Part shown: one piece after another, positions 57,924 through 64,000 of the stretch | How positions within the stretch are numbered: the stretch's first letter is position 1 | How the letters are laid out: each line of letters starts with the position of its first letter | NCBI GenBank assembly: GCA_030737875.1 | Contig: CM060910.1 | Coordinates: 251,628,427 to 251,692,426 of the forward strand | DNA length: 64,000 nt | Source: Allium sativum | Taxonomy: Eukaryota; Streptophyta; Magnoliopsida; Asparagales; Amaryllidaceae | Direction: 5' to 3' | Translations under genes and position numbers: made by a program | The notes under the pieces: model-generated | Told to the model about the DNA's origin: nothing | The model's input: the letters and a program-made list of their open reading frames with translations, nothing else | Databases searched by the model: none

Positions 57924-57929
57924 TTTATT
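57924..57929 (-). terminator. AATAAA polyadenylation signal in 3' LTR of H
   Basis: AATAAA on the minus strand lies about 130 bp before the LTR end. In the 5' LTR the corresponding bases near 63050 read AAGAAA, so the signal is lost there. Confidence 0.45.
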
Positions 57930-58884
57930 AAATCACCAAAATACTTTTTTACATAATACCATGAGTTATAAAACCACTAAAACACTTCTGTCTTACATCA
58001 TCGGAGTACATAGGTATTTAAAAGAAAAACATCATTCCCCATATTAAAGAGCAAGCCATATAAGAGACAGAGACTTGAGCCATACTTCAGAAGTAGCTCC
58101 TAGAAGATGATATCCAAATCCTGACTAAACATGGGTGTTTCCTCCCTGAGAACCTAGTGGGGTAACGGAAGAAAAGAGGCGAAACAAACTAGGTCAGACA
58201 TACGTCTAGTGAGTCCAGTAAATAAATAAAGGTAAACATGACAGGCATACAAAGTGGATAGGAGGATTTACGGTACAGATGGCAGGTATGATAGGACAAA
58301 TAAGGTAAGATGTACGCATACTGCACTACAAACTACTCTGCACTATTACTAGTAAAATCAAGATAGGATGATCCCTTCCGCCAACCATAATAATGATAAC
58401 GATGGTGGTAGTTTCGTGTACTCCTAGCCGTTGTCATAGGTGCCGCCTTCTCCTATCTCAACTAGTCGTACCCACTACCCTCCTACTATAAATTGGTAGA
58501 CTTAGGGCATACATCCGGACATACCCTAACCACTACCCTAATCGGTCGACTCCCTACTCTGTAGATACCTTGTGCTGGTCCCATAACTAGGGGGTATCAC
58601 TTCCCTAAAGTGGCAACCCAAGGTGTGCACAGTTATACCTACTGGTGTTATGGCCGTCTGGTCCCCCTCCGCCCGGCCCATGTACGCATATGTCCCCAGT
58701 CGTTTTGCGCCGCCCACACCATCCATCTCGTTTTGGATCTCTTACAATCAATCAGTAAGCGTGCCCCTTCCCCTCCTAGTACGGAGTTCTTTACTTTGAT
58801 ACCCCTCCGGGTTACTGACTGAAATGGGTCCCACACAACATGATACAAGCTCTCCCCTATGTCTTGTATCCCCACTAGGTTTTC

Positions 58885-59130
58885 TACTGACTATGTATAC
58901 CCTAAGGTGTCTTTAATTACATAGCCCTCAATCAGTTATGCGTACCTATAGGTGTCTTTAATACATAACCCTTAATCTACCTATCGGTTATGCTTACCTA
59001 TAGGTGTCTTTAATACATAACTCTATCTATTCCCATTAATTATGCGTACCCCTAAGGGTGTCTTTAATACATAACTTTACTATTTTACCCCGGTTATATA
59101 TACCATTAGGTGTCTATAATTACATAACCC
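58885..59130 (-). repeat. Degenerate tandem repeats with TTATGCGTACCTATAGGTGT-type unit in LTR H
   Basis: About five imperfect copies on the plus-strand text, each ending in CTTTAATACATAAC and spaced roughly 45-60 bp. Non-coding. Confidence 0.7.
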
Positions 59131-59242
59131 TTTTAATCGGGTTAAGTTTGTGGGCCTATATATATTAACTTTACCCACCTACCCTTCAGTTGTACTTAAC
59201 CCTCCCACTGATTTAATCCTATTTATTTAATGGTTAAGTTTG

Positions 59243-59274
59243 TGGGCCTATATATATATATATATATATATATT
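59243..59274. repeat. (TA)n microsatellite in LTR H
   Basis: A TATATA... run of about 28 bp. It is typical of the TA tracts in the other LTRs here. Confidence 0.9.
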
Positions 59275-59428
59275 AATATTACCCACCTACCGATCAGTTC
59301 TACTTAACCCACCCACAATCCAACTCGTTTTACTTAACCTTAACTTATGTCTATCATCATACAGTTCATATGTATTAAGTTAGGTTAAGTAGTCTTATCT
59401 TATTACCATGTCCAACTATGGTTATATT

Positions 59429-59533
59429 GGGCTAGACCTCCCATATTAGGCCTACAACATGTGGATGCTGGATATGCAAGTCGGGTCCGGGCAGTCTTAT
59501 TCCACAGTTGGGTCTAACCTCATGTCTTAGCCC
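59429..59533 (-). other. Three-stem RNA-like module, copy a of LTR H
   Basis: In plus-strand text the outer arms are GGGCTAGAC (59429-59437) and GTCTTAGCCC (59524-59533), complementary with a one-base bulge. The middle arms are TTAGGCC and GGTCTAA, and the inner arms TGTGG and CCACA. The loop core GGGTCCGGGCAG is the reverse complement of the core in B and D. Confidence 0.68.
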
Positions 59534-59544
59534 GAGTCGTATTC

Positions 59545-59654
59545 ACATACTTAGACCTCTCACATTAAGTTCAACATTAGTGGTTGCTGGATATGCTGGT
59601 CGGGTCCGGGTAGACTTCCACCACTAATGTAATCTAACCTCGTGTCATAAGTGT
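59545..59654 (-). other. Three-stem RNA-like module, copy b of LTR H
   Basis: The inner stem CATTAGTGG/CCACTAATG is perfect (59575-59583 with 59621-59629). The middle stem pairs in the transcript strand with one G-U. The outer arms CTTAGAC and GTCATAAG pair with a bulge. The loop matches that of B copy 1 almost base for base on the minus strand. Confidence 0.75.
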
Positions 59655-60089
59655 TAATTAAATTTTTAGACTTTAATTGCTTAAACATTCCTCTTTTGAT
59701 TAATTAAGTTAATTAATTAATCCTTTCCTTTCTATAGGTGTCATTACCTATTTTATTAACAATTTGAATTTCTTATCCATAAATGGTCATATTCAAATTA
59801 TAACATTTTTACCCAACTTTACCTATGTCATAATAGGTAATTATTTATATGTTTCCCTACTAGAATCATGTACCCAATTTACATAAACACTATATAAATT
59901 TTTCCTATTACAAATTCCCCTTTTTCCCGTTTCTTAACTAGCGTAACCGTTTGCGTTTTGGCGTCATCGAGGCTACAAGGTAGCCTCGCCATAACAATAA
60001 AATAAAGGGAATGACACGGTGATCGTTTTCAGTACAATTTTTGGCATAAGCATGACAACTAGAGAAAATGACATGATAACTTTGCATAT

Positions 60090-60480
60090 AATTATGATTC
60101 ATCACTTAATTAACAACTTGCATAGATTCATGATTTTGCAACATAACAACTTGCGTAGGTTCATGAATTAACAACATAATTAACAAATCACATAGGTTCA
60201 TGATTCACAACATAACAACTTGTATTGGTGACTTGCATAGGTTCGTGATTCACAACATAACAACTTGCATAGGTGACTTGCATAGGTTCATGATTCACAA
60301 CATAACAACTAGCATAAGTTCATGAATTCATCACACAATAACTTGCATAGGTAACTTGCATGATCTCATAACAACTTGCGTAGGTTCATGATAACAACTT
60401 GCATAGATTCATGAATTCGCAACATAATAACTTGTATAATTTCATGTTCCACAACAACAATAAACTTGCATAACTACAAA
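60090..60480 (-). repeat. Tandem repeats CATAGGTTCATGATTCACAA-type in LTR H
   Basis: Around eight imperfect units containing AACTTGCATAGG, TTCATGATTCACAACATAAC and variants. They lie downstream of the TATA box in element orientation. Confidence 0.8.
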
Positions 60481-60773
60481 CAACATATACCCAAATCATA
60501 GTCTACCACAATTCACTTTTATCTATTTAAACCTAAAAGTGACTAGAACTCACAGAAAAAGAGGTCTTGAGTTCTGGGATCTGAATTCTGTAATTGATTA
60601 GCGTTCCCTTGTTGTAGGCAATTTCGTTGTTGTAGTTTTAGGCTTTGATTTGATTTGAAGTGTTGTCTTTAATTTGCTTCTAGTTGGTGGCGGCTACTCT
60701 AGGGTTTGGAGAGACAACATGACGACCATAGTTTCAGTTTTTTATTTCGATTTAGGGTTTGAGCCTACCTATG

Positions 60774-60782
60774 TTTATATAG
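60774..60782 (-). promoter_or_regulatory. TATA-like box of LTR H
   Basis: The minus strand reads CTATATAAA followed by CATAGGTAGG, about 445 bp into the LTR. Confidence 0.5.
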
Positions 60783-60951
60783 AATTTTAATTTAATTATA
60801 GCCGTCGGATGATCTTAAGGTTCATCAAAACCATTCAGTCGGGATTAGAACTATCCAGAAACCCTAATGACTCAGTAACTAGTCAGAAATGACTCAGCAC
60901 TGACTCACTGTTTGAATCAGAGCCTCAGAAATCTGTGCAGGTTTTCTGCTC

Positions 60952-61025
60952 TGCCTGGGCGCACTTGCCAAGTGCGCCAGTGCAACTTTGCATGGGCACA
61001 CTTTCCAAGTGCGCCAGTGCATTCT
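60952..61025 (-). repeat. GC-rich repeat with GCACTTGCCAAGTGC palindrome in U3 of H
   Basis: Two copies of a ~37-bp unit hold a GCACTTGCCAAGTGCGCCAGTG core (second copy CACTTTCCAAGTGCGCCAGTG). It lies about 170 bp upstream of the TATA-like box, as the repeats in B and D do. Confidence 0.75.
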
Positions 61026-62439
61026 GACATGTTTCTGGTTTTCTGCCTAACTTCGTTCGTCCATATCTTCTTCATACGGTATCCGTTTTACGTAAACTCG
61101 GACTCTATCACAACCAGAATTCCAAGACGAACGCAATGGCGTAGACCATTTCCCTTAATTCTCATATTTGAAATTAAGTATTCTTGAATTCGTTAATTTG
61201 ATCATTCAAAAATTCGGGGTGTTACATTCTCCCCTACATAAAGGATTTCGTCCCCAAAATCTTCAAGTTAAGAAGAATGTGTCCTACCATGCAATCACCC
61301 ATCTACTAAAACATCATTCACAAGCATCCATTGTCCTTAGAAAACTTCTAATGTTGTATGAACATATGCAAAAGTGTGTGTATATGTTCCTTATCTAATG
61401 CAAGGATTAGGCGGTCCACTGATTCAGTTGATCTCCTTAATGCGAATTATGTCAGTGCCATGAGTCCATTATGTATGCAAGTAAACCTATTACATCATAT
61501 AAGTTCTATATGTGTGCACACACATTAATCCAAATGCAACATCACAAAGCTAGCTCATCCATTTTCATCCATAAAAATAAAAGAAAATGTACATACATCC
61601 ATATGCAGAATGAGAGAGTGATTGAGCCGATCTAGTGCCTGATGTGTGTGTATATGCGTCCATAGGCAACCACTAGCAAACACTTGCATCCTCTTGCAAC
61701 CATCAAACATAACATATTTCAAACACATGTTTACATCCATGGGTTTCCTATCTAAAGGTCGAAGATTCTGTCGATGGGATACAAACAAATGATACAACTA
61801 GAACAAAAGCTCTGTTCCCATTTGACATCGGTTAAGAGAATAATTCCCTAAGTCTCAGCCCCGAACACCTAAATCAACATCAGACTGACACTCAGAGAAT
61901 TACCCCCATTAAACAATGTCAAAACTGGAAATCTACTTCATGCTTCAAGTAGAAATATCCTTTAGAAATATTCAGATACTTACAGAATACTGGTACAGAT
62001 CAGATTAAGAATGTGTCTCAGAAAGCTTAGCATAACAGACCCTTGCGGTCATAAGAAACTTTGGGGGTCTTCCCATGACAAGTTAGAAACTTAACGACCC
62101 TCCTCTCAAAATCTAGAATGACCCTCTACACAGAAAGCTGGCCCATTTAGAACCAACCCATAGCCCATAAACTTGAGCACACAAATGTCACATTCAAATT
62201 TTTGACGCCTAACACAGATAATTTCAACCCCTTACAAATCACAATAAATGAGCCGAACCACCAAAAGGGTTTGAAACAACTATGGGATCAGAAACAAGAC
62301 CAGTATTAAAGTGCAAAATCTCAATTACAAAATCAAAATGCCAGAATCCAAAAGAGTCTTAACTTCATAATCAAATAAGGAAATTAAACATTTTACATAA
62401 ATTTTTCCTATCTCTATCCATCTGCCACGAGAGCATCCA

Positions 62440-62585
62440 TCTACCCTCTAGAAGATTCTACCCTTTGCCCTTGCCTTCTTGGGCAATCCTAAATCAGATG
62501 TCCTGTCTCATGGCACCGAAAACAACCAACCTTCTTACATGTTAACAAGTCTTTCTCTAAAGTTTCCCCTATCGCGCAGAAAACC
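62440..62585 (-). pseudogene. gag: Gag zinc-knuckle relic in element H
   Basis: On the minus strand the frame around 62483-62524 reads CFRCHETGHLI-stop-DC, which fits C-X2-C-X4-H-X4-C exactly. A TAG at 62489-62491 falls within the knuckle. Residues before it (TLEKDLLTCKKVG) and basic residues after it (PRRQGQR) fit a nucleocapsid tail, and another stop lies just upstream near 62575. No protease or RT remains. It is the only trace of coding ancestry I found in the giant-LTR elements. Confidence 0.65.
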
Positions 62586-62906
62586 CTACGAAGCCCGAAA
62601 GAGGATTAGCCGTAGATGGAATAACTACGGCTACAGATCAAAGTTAGGAACTTCTTTGCCCTTCGACAGACGCCATAGTCTCATCATGCCTACAGGACCA
62701 TGTTGCGATGAGGTTACCTCCCAGAAAGCCAGGAGCCCCGGAGACTCAGAAAAGAAGGAAAACAAGGATTAAACAGAAAATCAAAAGATAGGCATATGTC
62801 TTTGGGGACTATGTTTTTCAAAACATACTTTCCTTTTTGTAAATACTTTCTTTTAATACCTTTTTGAAACATATTTCAAAACTTTTATCTAATCTGGTAA
62901 CATTCA

Positions 62907-62918
62907 GCTCTGATACCA
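62907..62918 (-). promoter_or_regulatory. Primer-binding site of element H
   Basis: The minus strand reads TGGTATCAGAGC, two bases from the LTR boundary at 62921. Confidence 0.93.
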
Positions 62919-62920
62919 AG

Positions 62921-64000
62921 TGTAACACCGCACCTCCATTAAGGTCACTCTCAAAGGGAATGCCTTAACTTCAGTGGAGCGTTTTTGCAAAACAAACACA
63001 GAATATCACAAGATAGATATAAAAATTTTGTAGCGGAAAATAAACAACTTTCTTAAATCACCAAAATACTTTGTTACATAATACCATGAGTCATAAAACC
63101 ATTAAAACACTTCTGTCTTACATCATCAGAATACATAGGTATTTAAAAGAAAAACATCATTCCCCATATTAAAGAGCAAGCCATATAAGAGACAGAGACT
63201 CGAGCCATACTTCAGAAGTAGCTCCTAGAAGATGATATCCAAATCCTGACTAAACATGGGTGTTTCCTCCCTGAGAACCTGGTGGGGTAACGGAAGAAAA
63301 GAGGCGAAACAAACTAGGTCAGACATATGTCTAGTGAGTCCAGTAACTTTTAGCCAGTAAATAAATAAAGGTAAACATGACAGACATACAAAGTGGATAA
63401 GAGGATTTACGGTACAGATGGCAGGTATGACAGGACAAATAAGGTAAGATGTATGCATGCTTCACTATAAACTACTCTGCACTATTACTAGTAAAATCAA
63501 GATGGGATGATCCCTTCCGCCAACCATAATAACGATAACGATGTGGTAGTTTCGTGTACTCCTAGCCATTGTCATATGTGCCGCCTGCTCCTATCTCAAC
63601 TAGTCGTACCCACTACCCTCATATTATAAATTGGTAGACTTAGGGCATACATCCGGGTATACCCTAACCACTACCCTAATCGATTGGCTCCCTACTCTGT
63701 AGATACCCGGTGCTGGCCCCACATCTAGGGGGTATCACTTCCCTAAAGTGGCAACCCAAGGTGTGCACAGTTATACCTACTGGTGTCATGGCCGTCTGGT
63801 CCCCCTCCGCCCGGCCCATGTACGCATATGTCCCCAGTCATTTTGCGCTGCCCACACCATCCATCTCGTTTTGGATCTCTTACAATCAATCAGTAAGCGT
63901 GCCCCTTCCCCGCCTAGTACGGAGTTCTTTACTTTGATACCCCTCCGGGTTACTGACTGAAATGGGTCCCACACAACATGATACAAGCTCTCCCCTATGT
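62921..64000 (-). repeat. 5' LTR of element H, PBS-proximal 1080 bp
   Basis: It matches 57795 to about 58860 with scattered differences. Frames at 63710-63960 and their mirror at 58610-58822 are LTR sequence, not genes. The rest lies beyond the window. From the 3' LTR length the element should end near 66.35 kb in this coordinate system. Confidence 0.92.

Larger units (their letters stand above)
57795..61226 (-). repeat. 3' LTR of element H (3432 bp)
   Basis: In plus-strand text it starts TGTAGCACCCCCACC and ends CGGGGTGTTACA. In element orientation the order is the module shared with B and D (CGCCATTGCGTTCGTCTTGG, near 61140-61121), short GC-rich repeats at about 60955-61020, a TATA-like box at 60774-60782, a GTGAGTTCTAGTCAC motif at about 60540-60555, tandem repeats, the pair of three-stem modules at 59429-59654, tract repeats near 59 kb and an AATAAA at 57924-57929. 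Confidence 0.9.
61227..62920 (-). mobile_element. Internal region of element H (1694 bp, no intact gene)
   Basis: Next to the 3' LTR the minus strand has a TTTTGGGGACGAAAT box and the purine tract GTAGGGGAGAA (61227-61237). The PBS TGGTATCAGAGC is at 62907-62918, two bases from the 5' LTR. Between them is mostly non-coding sequence with a gag zinc-knuckle relic. Confidence 0.88.
57795..64000 (-). mobile_element. Element H: non-autonomous LTR retrotransposon, minus strand, running off the right edge
   Basis: In element orientation (right to left) it has a 5' LTR (only the 1080 bp nearest the PBS is visible, 62921-64000), a PBS at 62907-62918, a 1694-bp internal region and a complete 3432-bp 3' LTR (57795-61226). 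The LTR ends are TGTAACACCCC and a mutated GGGGTGCTACA. The visible LTR parts differ at several percent of positions by eye, plus a 14-bp indel near 63346 flanked by CAGTAA. It inserted into E's 3' LTR with left flank ATATC. The internal region retains a decayed gag zinc knuckle, so it descends from a coding element. Confidence 0.9.

Noticed and set aside
58610..58875. Repeated open frames also seen at 63748-63986
   Set aside because: They are overlapping frames on both strands of the H LTR, present twice because there are two LTRs.

Overview
This window is nuclear DNA of a repeat-rich flowering plant. The evidence is a plant-type Ty3/gypsy (Tekay/Del-like chromovirus) gag-pol relic, primer-binding sites for initiator tRNA-Met (TGGTATCAGAGC), LTR ends of the TGTAACRACCC...TACA type, AT-rich sequence, and many C-to-T style differences between copies. 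The species cannot be named from the sequence. I found no host gene. Apart from the gag-pol fragments of the first element, the open reading frames look like chance frames inside non-coding LTRs.

Layout. 1-6292: a minus-strand, broken autonomous Ty3/gypsy element (here called A), cut by the window start, with a complete 2.5 kb 5' LTR. 6293-8945: eroded LTR-like fragments and unassigned sequence. From 8946 rightward the window is a staircase of nested insertions, each landing inside an LTR of the one before: J (8946) is cut by I (11145), I by B (12266), B's 3' LTR by C (19199), C's 3' LTR by E (31708), and E's 3' LTR by H (57795, opposite strand, running off the right edge). Two insertions sit inside 5' LTRs: D (24368-28025) is a solo LTR inside C, and G (35665-53511) sits inside E. 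Only left halves are visible, so the missing right halves of E, C, B, I and J should follow in that order past the right edge.

The non-autonomous elements are unusual. Their LTRs are 3.4-6.6 kb and their internal regions only 1.0-1.7 kb with no intact gene, so the LTRs are two to six times longer than what lies between them. They keep a PBS, a polypurine tract and a TTTCGRGGACGAAA box beside the 3' LTR. They fall into two sequence groups: C/E/G/I/J (LTRs often starting TGTAATGACCC or TGTAACGACC) and B/D/H (starting TGTAACACCCC). Promoter-like TATA boxes lie 0.4-1.1 kb into the LTRs, and AATAAA signals lie 90-200 bp from the LTR end where found. This implies a very long R region that contains repeats, a splice-donor-like motif and conserved hairpins.

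Most notable: (1) G has the structure LTR-internal-LTR-internal-LTR, three near-identical ~4.96 kb LTRs and two 1487 bp internal regions, flanked by TATAT on both sides. (2) In B, D and H the LTR carries two tandem copies of a ~105 bp module that folds into three nested stems. The stem sequences differ between copies but stay complementary, which looks like a conserved RNA structure. (3) A short hairpin downstream of the PBS in C, E and G shows a compensatory change. (4) B's LTRs contain a tRNA-like sequence with A and B boxes.
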